Below, in pieces: positions 46,200 to 54,999 of a stretch of 61,239 nucleotides of DNA. The notes beneath the pieces were generated by a model. It had not been told where the DNA came from. It did no database searches and saw nothing but the letters and a program-made list of their open reading frames with translations. This DNA is from Spirochaetota bacterium (GTDB lineage: Bacteria; Spirochaetota; UBA4802; JAFGJZ01). The DNA lies in the NCBI GenBank assembly GCA_027858855.1, contig JAQIBV010000040.1, positions 1 through 61,239 on the forward strand. The letters run 5' to 3'. The first letter of the stretch is position 1, and each line of letters starts with the position of its first letter. Made by a program: the position numbers and the translations under genes.

Positions 46200-47048
46200 T
46201 CAAAGCGCAGATAACGTATTAATCAATTTGTCACATCCACCATTTTTAATGAATTCTGAATGTTGCTCCACGTTATCGAAATGCTTGCCGGATATTTTGC
46301 TACATAGCATTTCAGAATCGGTTTGAGAGTAAAAAGCTCTCAATACTTTTTTTGCATCAGGATTATTAAAATAGGAAGGTGTTCGTCCGAGATTATCCCG
46401 ACACCAGAGAAGCATTTTATACCAGATAACGGCACTCAATGCTCCGCACGCATGACCGCTTAACCCTATACCTCCCGCAAAACCGGCAACCGACATGGTG
46501 TCTTCATCAGATGCCCCCATTTTTTTTAAGACCTCGGACGCGCAGCTTACACACGGGGTTTTGCACTTTTTCTGATCGGTCAAGCCCTCATTCGCGGCAA
46601 TTAGAACTTCCGGAGTCCACCTCGCAATCAGATTAAAGCATGGACTGAATACAAAACCATGGATAATTACCTTAAACATGAAGACAAAAAACTGCCACTT
46701 ATTTTGCAAGTTAGTGTTTGTAATATCCTGGCAATTAACCGAACCAGCTCTTTTTTGAAAAGATTCAATCATGATCTTTGAGGCGTTTATCACCGCTTTA
46801 ACCGCTGCGTCACTGCTACCGTATCTTCGGTATGATTCAATCCCGCATGCCAGAGAAGCCCCCCAAAGCATACCACACTGGTGTCCCTTCTGGGCGATGC
46901 CTCCGGCTAAAAGGCAGAGAGCATCTTCTTCTGACACTCTTTCGTTTGTAAATTCACGGTTTATAAGATGACACATCGCGGTCGAGCAGGCTCCGCGTTT
47001 CCAGAATACCATTCTTGGGCTGGTCTGTTTTGCTTTATCGTTTTTCAT
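46200..47048 (-). CDS. C_GCAxxG_C_C family protein
   Basis: The 282-residue protein shows two C_GCAxxG_C_C-type redox motif regions: AGGIAQKGHQCGMLWGASLACG near residue 50 and AGFAGGIGLSGHACGALSAVIW near 200, plus further cysteines (GACSTAMC, TPCVSCASEVL). The repeated pattern suggests an internal duplication. The family is thought to be redox- or metal-active and is common in anaerobes, but without a proven reaction. AAGGAGA precedes the ATG. It converges on the Crp/Fnr gene with only 20 bases between stops. Confidence 0.82.
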   Translation of the reverse strand: MKNDKAKQTSPRMVFWKRGACSTAMCHLINREFTNERVSEEDALCLLAGGIAQKGHQCGMLWGASLACGIESYRRYGSSDAAVKAVINASKIMIESFQKRAGSVNCQDITNTNLQNKWQFFVFMFKVIIHGFVFSPCFNLIARWTPEVLIAANEGLTDQKKCKTPCVSCASEVLKKMGASDEDTMSVAGFAGGIGLSGHACGALSAVIWYKMLLWCRDNLGRTPSYFNNPDAKKVLRAFYSQTDSEMLCSKISGKHFDNVEQHSEFIKNGGCDKLINTLSAL

Positions 47049-47101
47049 CTGTTGTCTCCTTCGACTGCTTTTTCTTCAGATATTTATTATAAAAAGAAGT
47101 T

Positions 47102-47335
47102 TTAATCATTTTGATCAGATTCCATCTGGAAACTAAACACCTGGTCAATTTTTACGTCAAAGGCATATGCGATCTTGAAAGCCAGTTCGAGCGACGGCGA
47201 ATACTTACCGGCTTCGATGGCGATTATTGTCTGTCGTGAAACACCAGTTTTCTCTGCAAGCTGTTGCTGGGTCATTTCACTTGCAAAAAACCGGTGTTCC
47301 CTGATTTTATTAGTTATTGTACATTTGTTTTTCAT
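47102..47335 (-). CDS. Small XRE-family regulator
   Basis: The 77 residues are nearly all one helix-turn-helix domain (TQQQLAEKTGVSRQTIIAIEAG), close to the YozG-like regulators. I start at ATG 47335, where MKNKCTITNKIREHR is the usual beginning; a longer upstream frame lies inside the neighbouring gene. It follows the DUF2178 gene by 7 bases, a common two-gene arrangement in which the regulator probably controls the pair. Confidence 0.88.
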   Translation of the reverse strand: MKNKCTITNKIREHRFFASEMTQQQLAEKTGVSRQTIIAIEAGKYSPSLELAFKIAYAFDVKIDQVFSFQMESDQND

Positions 47336-47342
47336 AATATAT

Positions 47343-47834
47343 TTACCGGCTATAATAGTATAGACGTGTAAAACCCTCCAGAATCGATCCCAGGCTAAAA
47401 GATATAAAGATAATATTGAGCAAATAGATCGCTGATCCATCCATAACCAGCCAGACAAGGGCCGATACAAATCCGATTCCGGCAAAGACAAAACCGACCC
47501 GCAAAGATTTAAGCTCAATTATTTTGTCACGCTCATCTTCGACAACCTCCAAAGCTATCATCTTTTCTATCTCTTTGTCATTACAGTTGCCTGTTTTTAT
47601 TTGAGAGGCTATAGCGAGAGAGATCGAATATAGAATATGAAAGAGTATCTGTATAACAATCATGGCAACAATGCCAATTCCGATAAATTTGAGCATTGTA
47701 ATAGCCTGGTGCTGTAAAATCGCATCTGTATCTGTTAATGCTATAGTGCTACCAAACGAATAATAACAGTATGCCGCCAATACTGCTATTCCGGTTACAA
47801 TCGTTGTAATCGTCTTTTTCTCTTTGTACGCCAT
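47343..47834 (-). CDS. DUF2178-like four-helix membrane protein
   Basis: Two pairs of membrane helices (about 10-25/45-70 and 110-130/135-155) flank a central charged segment with EMIALEVVEDERDKIIELKS-like order (KMIALEVVEDERDKI), which is typical of DUF2178 membrane proteins. AAAGGAGG is a strong ribosome site. The function is unknown; such proteins are usually controlled by the partner XRE repressor encoded downstream. Confidence 0.75.
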   Translation of the reverse strand: MAYKEKKTITTIVTGIAVLAAYCYYSFGSTIALTDTDAILQHQAITMLKFIGIGIVAMIVIQILFHILYSISLAIASQIKTGNCNDKEIEKMIALEVVEDERDKIIELKSLRVGFVFAGIGFVSALVWLVMDGSAIYLLNIIFISFSLGSILEGFTRLYYYSR

Positions 47835-48049
47835 ATAAGCCTCCTTTACATCATGTTCAACTTTATTAACACAATGTACAAAATACTTTACATTTAGTCA
47901 ACTAAATTTAACTTGTATTAGATAAATATCCTTTTAAACAAAAACTTTCGGTTTTGTATTACATATTTATCAGATTAAGAGGAGTTTTATCCGCACTTTC
48001 TGCGGTTTAACCAAAGTTGTTTCACATTAATCTGGAAATCCGGGGGAAT

Positions 48050-48148
48050 GATACTCCTCTTGATACTTAAAAAAGAAATGCAAGAGGAGCAGTCTCGAAA
48101 GAAGATTTGAATAAAAAAGCTGAAAGGCAAGAAATCTATACAGCTATG
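48050..48148 (+). pseudogene. Decayed SHOCT-domain gene fragment
   Basis: One frame reads NDTPLDT, a TAA stop (48068-48070), then KRNARGAVSKEDLNKKAERQEI. This parallels APLDILKKRYARGEISKDDF of the SHOCT gene at 39318-39557, with a stop and one codon less in the middle, and no N-terminal helix remains. It runs into the 3' end of the RND gene on the other strand. The rest of the 309-base gap is AT-rich with nothing recognisable. Confidence 0.6.
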
Positions 48149-51100
48149 ACCTCGCGAAAACCTGCGGCAGATCATTACTTATTGCAACAACTACCGGGAT
48201 AACCACCAGCGTTATAGCAGCACCGAAAAGAAGACCATAAGCCAGAACAAGCGACATCTGAGATAAAAACGGATCGCTTCCGCCAATACCATATCCAGTG
48301 GGCAGTACGCCCAATACTGTTGTAATGGTACTCATCATAATCGGCCTCAAACGTGAAACAGCGCCATCTACAATCTTTTTTTGCGGATCAGTTTTTTTGC
48401 CAGGTTTATCCTTAGCGCCAATCGTATGTATTAGTAAAATCGAGTTATTTACAACAACACCCATAAGGCCTATCATGGCGATACCCGACATCATGGAAAT
48501 TGGAATACGGTGCGTCAAGAGCACAAAGGCAAACCCTGCGACCAATAGTGGTATAGCCAGAAGCACCATAAATGGCCGCTTAAATGAGTTAAATATAAGC
48601 ACTATAACAAGATATATACCGGCAAAAGCTAAAAGTGCAGCTGATGAAAGCCCGGAAAATATCAGGGCCGACTCTACAGGCTGACCGGAAAACTCTATCG
48701 AAACCTGTTCGTCAGATTGAAAATTTTGTTTAACAAGCTGCATCACCTTCATAGGATTAATCACCTGCAGATCCGTGTTACCGAAAACAGTAACAGCTCT
48801 GATTCCGTTTACATGCCTTACGGTTCCCCTTCCCGGCTTTTCACTAAGAGAGATAAAATTCTCTATATTAATAATCTGTCCTGATCTATTAGCAACCGGC
48901 AGATCCGTTAAAAAATCCTCATCGGTACGGGCATCTTCATCAAGACGGACTCTTATATTTATGCTCTCATCCAGGGTAACCATTTTTGATATAATCTGAC
49001 CATCAAAGGCAATTCGCAGAGCCGAAAGTACATCCTCAACAGTGAGTCCTGTACGTGAAAGAATATCATAATCGATTTTTAAATCTACCTCGTTTTTGCC
49101 ATCAATATCGTCATTCTCAACATCGTAGACCCCCGCTATCCCGTCGACAAAACTGTGTACCTTTTTTTCCATTGCAATACGGACATCATCATCATTAGAG
49201 ATAATTCTAATTTCAAAAGGCTTACCCATAGGCGGTCCCTGCCGCTTGATCTCTCCGGTTACAACTGTTTTACTATCGATGACTTTATTAATCGGATCCT
49301 GAAGCGCATCGATTATCTGCTGAGCACTCCGCTCACGCTGCGAATAGGGATGGAGATAAACAAACATTATGGCAAGATTATTCTGAGTACCGCGGTTTAC
49401 TGTAGTTAACTCGTTATGAGTTCCGATGCGGGTATTATAGCCAACGATCTCTTCGCGCGCCAATTTAGCAACCAGATCCTCAATTGCGGAAATCTCTTTT
49501 TCGGTTTCACTTGCCGGTGTACCCGGAACCGCAGTCAGCTTGAGGGTAAAACCTTCTGACGCCTCCTGAGGAAAAGGATCTTTTTTTGCAAACTTTCCTA
49601 ATGCAGCAATGGAAATGATACAAAGGATAATTGCCGCAACTACAACCAGATACCGCTTTTTTACAGCATATGTTACCAGCTTTCTATATCCGTTTTCCAT
49701 TTTACTGATTACTTTACGTTTTACAGGTTTTTCACTTCTACTATGAGCAAGATGAGTCGGAAGAACGAAAAAACTCTCGAAAAGAGAAACTGTAAGCCCT
49801 ACAATAACCATAAGGGGGATTGCCCAGATAAATTTACCGGGAAACCCGTTAAGAAAAAAGAGAGGCGAAAAAGCGATCATCGTCGTTAACGAAGAGGCCA
49901 AAACGGGCATCCACATACTCTTTACAGCCTCTTTGGCAGCCTCGGCAGGATCGAGTCCCCGTTCTCTGTTGGTGTTAGTCTCCTCTGAAATAACTATCGC
50001 GTCATCCACAAGCATACCGATAATTATTATAAACCCGCCCAGTGAAATCAGATTGATTGACAAACCTATAAACTTCATAAAAATAAACAGGGCAAACAGA
50101 GTAAAAGGGATACCAAAGGCTGTCCAGAGTGCAGTGCGATAATTAAAAATACCGATTAAAATTATTATTACAAGCGCAAAACCCATTAGGGCATTTCCAG
50201 CAAGGAGTGAGATTCTGTTACGAGTCAATCCTGACTGATCAAACAGGATTTTCACCTCAACACCGTCGGGGACTGTCTCGGTATTTAATAGCTCAATAAT
50301 CGAATCGACAGTTTTAATAAGGTCCGAACTTCCAGTTTTTTTAACCGTTAGCGACGCCCCCCTACGACCGTTGTTGCGCACGATTAGATTGCGCTCCTCA
50401 GGCACCATAATAACTTCGGCCATCTGACTAAGCTTTATCCCGTAGCCATCACTGTTCATAATAACGTTTGTATTAAGCACCTCACGGTAATCATCAAACT
50501 TGCTGAACAGCACAACCTTGCGCTCACCCACAAAAGATTCAAGTGTTCCTCCCGAGCCTTCCAGATTACGTTTTTGAACAGCCGCAGATATCATCCGCAA
50601 ATCAACATTGTAGCTTTTTGCCTTAACCGGATCGATAAGAATCTGCACCTCCATATCCGGTACACCGGCAACGCTTATCTCTCCTACACCCGAGATTCGT
50701 CTGAGTTTGACTTCAAGCTGATCGAGATACGGCTTTAAAAGCTCATACTCTCCAGCATAACCGATCTCAAGCACCGGAACATCTGACGATGTAAACTCAC
50801 GGATTACAGGACGTCCCTCTATATTATCCGGAAGATCCATCGAAGACTGTACTGCGCGATCGATATCGTCAAAGAGTTTGGCAAAATCTCGGTCAGTCGC
50901 ATTATCATCAGCTCTTACCTCAACAATCGAAAATCCCTCCTCGGATATAGAGAGAATCTCTTTTATTCCATCAATCGTCAGGAGCTCATTTTCAATTGGA
51001 ACCGTTACATTAAGCTCAACATCACTTACAGCAGCACCTGGATAGCGGGTCTCGATTGTGATACGGTTCATGGATACTTCGGGAAACCCCTCCTTACGTG

Positions 51101-51197
51101 AGTTATAAGCAGATACAGCACCTCCGATAAATACTGTCAAAACAAGAATGTTTACAAACATCCGGTGCGAAATAAAAAAAGTCACTAATCGCTGCAT
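48144..51197 (-). CDS. RND-family efflux transporter (AcrB/CusA-like)
   Basis: The 1017 residues show the full RND plan: two sets of six membrane helices each with a large periplasmic loop. The proton-relay pair lies in GMLVDDAIVISEE (Asp398-Asp399), and YPGAAVSDVELNVTVPIE marks the porter domain. No membrane-fusion protein or outer-membrane channel gene is adjacent, so it must work alone or with partners from elsewhere. AGGAG precedes the ATG, two bases after the cupin stop. Substrates are unknown; it groups more with hydrophobe pumps of anaerobes than with metal pumps (inference). Confidence 0.93.
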   Translation of the reverse strand: MQRLVTFFISHRMFVNILVLTVFIGGAVSAYNSRKEGFPEVSMNRITIETRYPGAAVSDVELNVTVPIENELLTIDGIKEILSISEEGFSIVEVRADDNATDRDFAKLFDDIDRAVQSSMDLPDNIEGRPVIREFTSSDVPVLEIGYAGEYELLKPYLDQLEVKLRRISGVGEISVAGVPDMEVQILIDPVKAKSYNVDLRMISAAVQKRNLEGSGGTLESFVGERKVVLFSKFDDYREVLNTNVIMNSDGYGIKLSQMAEVIMVPEERNLIVRNNGRRGASLTVKKTGSSDLIKTVDSIIELLNTETVPDGVEVKILFDQSGLTRNRISLLAGNALMGFALVIIILIGIFNYRTALWTAFGIPFTLFALFIFMKFIGLSINLISLGGFIIIIGMLVDDAIVISEETNTNRERGLDPAEAAKEAVKSMWMPVLASSLTTMIAFSPLFFLNGFPGKFIWAIPLMVIVGLTVSLFESFFVLPTHLAHSRSEKPVKRKVISKMENGYRKLVTYAVKKRYLVVVAAIILCIISIAALGKFAKKDPFPQEASEGFTLKLTAVPGTPASETEKEISAIEDLVAKLAREEIVGYNTRIGTHNELTTVNRGTQNNLAIMFVYLHPYSQRERSAQQIIDALQDPINKVIDSKTVVTGEIKRQGPPMGKPFEIRIISNDDDVRIAMEKKVHSFVDGIAGVYDVENDDIDGKNEVDLKIDYDILSRTGLTVEDVLSALRIAFDGQIISKMVTLDESINIRVRLDEDARTDEDFLTDLPVANRSGQIINIENFISLSEKPGRGTVRHVNGIRAVTVFGNTDLQVINPMKVMQLVKQNFQSDEQVSIEFSGQPVESALIFSGLSSAALLAFAGIYLVIVLIFNSFKRPFMVLLAIPLLVAGFAFVLLTHRIPISMMSGIAMIGLMGVVVNNSILLIHTIGAKDKPGKKTDPQKKIVDGAVSRLRPIMMSTITTVLGVLPTGYGIGGSDPFLSQMSLVLAYGLLFGAAITLVVIPVVVAISNDLPQVFARS

Positions 51198-51199
51198 CC

Positions 51200-51520
51200 T
51201 TAACTCCTAATAAGCTCATAAATTTTAGCGTTTTTTTGAGTCTTTGCGAGAACAAATGTCACTACTAATCTAAAATTTTGATTTAATGAATAACTGAAAT
51301 TTTTGCAGGCAATAGCTCTCTCTTCACCAACCTCCACTACGCCCTCACCCTGCAAAACAAAAAAGGCGACATTAACCGGTGTTATATGCTTCTTTAAAGA
51401 CTGACCGGGTTTAAGTCTGATTATCGTTACCATCGCATCTTCTGTATTATAAACATTTCTCGCGTCCACATTATGAGCCGTGTCCATTACCGGCGTATCT
51501 TCAACTTTTGTTATTACCAT
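51200..51520 (-). CDS. Cupin-domain protein
   Basis: The 106 residues form one cupin barrel (RLKPGQSLKKHITPVNVAFFVLQGEGVVEVGEE), with a single His and a Glu in the first motif and a degenerate second motif, so metal binding may be lost. AAAGGAG lies before the ATG. It is co-transcribed with the RND gene and could act as its ligand sensor or as a small enzyme. The neighbourhood does not decide. Confidence 0.78.
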   Translation of the reverse strand: MVITKVEDTPVMDTAHNVDARNVYNTEDAMVTIIRLKPGQSLKKHITPVNVAFFVLQGEGVVEVGEERAIACKNFSYSLNQNFRLVVTFVLAKTQKNAKIYELIRS

Positions 51521-52018
51521 ATCAAACTCTCCTTTAGTGACTATTTTGTATTTTAGAAGCCTATTCAGGATTATTAATAATCAACTCAAATTGAATCTGA
51601 TTACGGTTCTTAAGACTTCCCTGATCAAAATTTCCTTTTTTTTTGAAATATTCACAAGTCGATTGTAACTAAAATGGATATATGCGTAATTGACATAAGT
51701 CAAGAATATCAAAACAGGACTAATTGCTCAAAATCGAAATCATAAAAAATAATATTATTATCCGTTATAGAATCGGTTGCACACGACAAACCAAACGAAT
51801 TCAGAAAATATGTTGACTAACCACTTAGGGCGATTTACTAAATAGGAATGTTATATTATAGGAATAAACGTTTAACCTAAAAATATAATTGAAAATTATT
51901 AATATCCCGATTTATTCTAGTTTATAAACACACAGAACAATTTCCAAACTTTATTTTTCGGGATTTCGCAAATTAAAGGCTGATATGACCGAACACATAG
52001 TGGCCAATGAGGTATTCC
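51521..52018. other. Gene-free divergent intergenic region
   Basis: This 498-base AT-rich stretch separates the cupin-RND operon from the MMPL operon. It contains AATAATATTATT and a TTGACT at 51813-51818 with only a poor -10 partner (TACTAA). Both promoters must lie here, but I cannot fix them, and I see no gene or structured RNA. Confidence 0.5.
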
Positions 52019-54208
52019 ATGAAGAAGCATATGTTCCTGCTTGTGATGGCGTTGCTTTTAGCTGTTTTCTTTACATTTTCTTTGACTAACCCGGATTCCA
52101 AAAGTAACGATGCATACGCAGAGCAAGAGGGAGAACTTCTTGTTCCACAAAGCAATGTGGCTATAGCCATTGTAGACCTGACAAATGCCGGGCTGTCCTT
52201 GACCCGTATGTCCGATATTCCCCAGATGAAGGCTCTGCACGAAGATTTTAGACAAATTCCCGACGTCACCAAGGTGGAGTCCCTTATCAATGCCTTCAGG
52301 GTAATCGCCGAAGAAGAAGAAATTATAGTCAAACGTGTAATTCCTGAAAACATTGAGGAACTCACCAATACCTACCTTCTTAAGCTTAACTCGGAAATGA
52401 GTGATTTTCCCGAGTTAACCCCATACATTAACAAAAAACACGACACATTAATCTATTATATATACTTTGCCAATAATACACCGTCAGCAGAAATATATGC
52501 CAATTTAACCAATTTACAAAAAAAGTGGAAAGATCGGCTATATTTTGATTTTACAGGCCGGGCTCCCGTTATAGCTGCTACTGAATCATTATTAACCAGA
52601 GATCTCGAGATTACCTTCCCAATTCTGGCATTGATGGTAATCTGCATCCTGCTTGTTTTCAAAAGTAAAAAAGTGATATATGTCTCACTACCACTCATAA
52701 TGATCTCGATGGCTGTAGCCTACGGATTTTCACATTTTTTGGGCCTTCCAGACACACAGCTGGTTTTACTGATTCCGGTTTTTTGCCTCGGGCTTCTGAG
52801 CGACTACCTGATCCACTTCTTTTACCACTCATTTCACACGCCACATATGGTTAAAGGCAAAACGCTCCGACAACAGCTGATTTTCCCTCTTTCACTGACG
52901 GCAATATCTACAATTACAGGCTTTCTTTCACTTGGTCTGATCAAAGGCTCGGGGCATGTCCAGCTTGGTATAATAATTGCAACCTCAATTGCGGTTGTCT
53001 GGCTTGGTGTCTTTTTTTGGCTCAACTACCAAAATTTTCCTCAACAGACCAGGGACATGTTTCCCCAATTTCAAAGAATTCAGACCACCTTCTTCACCAA
53101 TATTTTTAAATTCAGATATCTTCTCTTTTTTGCTCTGACTGTCAGCGTCATATGGGGAGCTCTTCAGTTGCAAAATCTTGTAGTTGAACCTTATCCGATT
53201 AGTCAACTTCCTGAAACAACTACCATACAAAAGGCCGACAGTAAAATAAATGAAGAATTTTCAGGAACACTGCCCTTTTTTATAGAAATCGATACCGGTA
53301 AAAAGAACGGCATTCTGAAAAAGAGCACCCTACAGGAGCTGCAAAAGATTCACAAGGCTATGGATGACTCTTCTGCCGGATACGCATTTTCACTGTTAAC
53401 AGTTCTGAAACGAATGCACTATTATTTCATGGGGTCAGAAGAGACACTACTGTCGGGAACTGAATTTGATGACAATTACGATGCTCTAATCGAACAGTAT
53501 CTTCTCTACTTTTCATCCAGTGTCGATCCGCTTGAGTACGAGGCGCTGTTAAACAACTCATACAGGATTTTTTCAATTAAAGGCCTTATTTACTACGAAA
53601 ACTATAACGACCTTAAACGATTCTCCGATTTGTTGACAGACCTGAAGAAAGATATGCCTGAAGACTGGTCGTTGGGGTTTTACGGAATGGCAGCAGAACT
53701 TCAAACAGAACACGACAACCTGCGTAACAACTGGATAATCTCGTTTTTCACATCGGCTTTTCTTATATTTATAACTGTTCTTCTTTTTTACAGAAAATTT
53801 AATCTTGCAATTATTAGCATATTACCCGGAATTATCAGCATGATAATCTCTTTCGGACTGATAAACTTGGCCGGTATTTCCATAGACGCTTTTTCTATTA
53901 TTTTTGTGGCAATCATTACAGGACTTGTTGTAGATTACAGCATACACACCCTGGCCGCAATAGACAGAATTGAAAAAGTCACCAATCTTCAGGACAGTTT
54001 TCGTGAAGTTATTGGATACAGCGGATTACCGATCTTCCTTAGCTTCATAACTTCTCTACTCTCTTTCATGGTGTTATTTCTCTCTTCTTTTAGCGGAGCC
54101 CGCAACCTGGGATTTATTCTGATAACATCTCTGTTACTCTCTTTCTTTTTAAGTTTATATCTAATCCCCCTTATAGTATTACCCATAAGATTAAAAAAGG
54201 AGTCTTAA
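52019..54208 (+). CDS. MMPL/RND-superfamily exporter (HpnN-like)
   Basis: About 729 residues give two repeats of a lead helix, a periplasmic loop and a five-helix bundle (helices clustered near 190-330 and 570-720). GLLSDYLIHFFYH in the first bundle and GLVVDYSIHTLAA in the second place the conserved Asp-Tyr motif in equivalent helices. Such MMPL proteins move lipids or hopanoids across the inner membrane. GAGG at 52009-52012 selects ATG 52019 over an ATG four codons earlier. It is followed directly by a LolA-like and a beta-barrel gene. Confidence 0.88.
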   Translation: MKKHMFLLVMALLLAVFFTFSLTNPDSKSNDAYAEQEGELLVPQSNVAIAIVDLTNAGLSLTRMSDIPQMKALHEDFRQIPDVTKVESLINAFRVIAEEEEIIVKRVIPENIEELTNTYLLKLNSEMSDFPELTPYINKKHDTLIYYIYFANNTPSAEIYANLTNLQKKWKDRLYFDFTGRAPVIAATESLLTRDLEITFPILALMVICILLVFKSKKVIYVSLPLIMISMAVAYGFSHFLGLPDTQLVLLIPVFCLGLLSDYLIHFFYHSFHTPHMVKGKTLRQQLIFPLSLTAISTITGFLSLGLIKGSGHVQLGIIIATSIAVVWLGVFFWLNYQNFPQQTRDMFPQFQRIQTTFFTNIFKFRYLLFFALTVSVIWGALQLQNLVVEPYPISQLPETTTIQKADSKINEEFSGTLPFFIEIDTGKKNGILKKSTLQELQKIHKAMDDSSAGYAFSLLTVLKRMHYYFMGSEETLLSGTEFDDNYDALIEQYLLYFSSSVDPLEYEALLNNSYRIFSIKGLIYYENYNDLKRFSDLLTDLKKDMPEDWSLGFYGMAAELQTEHDNLRNNWIISFFTSAFLIFITVLLFYRKFNLAIISILPGIISMIISFGLINLAGISIDAFSIIFVAIITGLVVDYSIHTLAAIDRIEKVTNLQDSFREVIGYSGLPIFLSFITSLLSFMVLFLSSFSGARNLGFILITSLLLSFFLSLYLIPLIVLPIRLKKES

Positions 54209-54988
54209 ATGCAAAAACTAATGATATTAGCTGCAGCATTAACAATCCTGATCACCCCATTAAGCGCTGAAAAATCGGTAGAACAAATACTGAGCGAGTT
54301 TAACAAAACATTTTCCATTCCGTCGATTCAGGGAACCTTCACCATTAAACTGATCTCTAAAAACGGAGATGTCCGTGAAATAAAGGCACGTGCCTACCAG
54401 AAGATAGTCAGCAAAAAACAGAATAACAGACTTTTTATTTTTGATTTCCCCCCACGCGTACGGGGAACCGGACTTCTTGTTCACTCCTATAGTGATGAGC
54501 GGGAAAACAATATGTGGATATATCTACCAACAGTAAAAAGGGTAAAAAGAATATCTCTTGAAAGCTCGGGCGGAGGCTATTTTATGGGTAGTGACTTCAC
54601 CTATAGCGATCTGATTGATGCAAATCTTAATAACATGAAATTTGAACAACTTGAAAGCAAAACCACCAACGGCATTGACAATTACGTAATCAAATCATGG
54701 GGAAAGAATGAAGAGATAATTCAAGAACTGGGCTATGGACACATCATAAGCTATTACAACAAAGAAACTTCAGTAATGCATCGTCGTGATTTCTACGATC
54801 TGAATAATAAACTCCTGAAAATATACAAAGTCGAGGATTACTTTATTTCAGGGCCTTACCACTATCCAACCAAAATGACAATGACGAACGTTCAGACAGA
54901 ACATAAGTCAGTCATAGAGGTGACTGAAACCAGTACCAAAGAAATTCCTGACAGATATTTTACAACACGTTATTTGAGTGACAACTAA
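54209..54988 (+). CDS. LolA-like outer-membrane lipoprotein-sorting protein (PF17131)
   Basis: A signal peptide (about 1-20) precedes the PF17131 pattern: VRGTGLLVHSYSDERENNMWIYLP, VKRVKRIS and GGYFMGSDFTYSDL. LolA-type folds ferry lipids or lipoproteins through the periplasm. This family usually partners MMPL/RND transporters, as here, and differs from true LolA of the Lol pathway. AAAGGAG precedes the ATG, and the gene abuts the MMPL stop. Cargo is unknown. Confidence 0.88.
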   Translation: MQKLMILAAALTILITPLSAEKSVEQILSEFNKTFSIPSIQGTFTIKLISKNGDVREIKARAYQKIVSKKQNNRLFIFDFPPRVRGTGLLVHSYSDERENNMWIYLPTVKRVKRISLESSGGGYFMGSDFTYSDLIDANLNNMKFEQLESKTTNGIDNYVIKSWGKNEEIIQELGYGHIISYYNKETSVMHRRDFYDLNNKLLKIYKVEDYFISGPYHYPTKMTMTNVQTEHKSVIEVTETSTKEIPDRYFTTRYLSDN

Positions 54989-54999
54989 AAGGTACATTT

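Noticed and set aside
47336-47518. Upstream extension of the XRE regulator by 61 codons
   Set aside because: It overlaps the DUF2178 gene out of frame and its residues are Leu/Trp-rich noise; the domain begins normally at the internal ATG.
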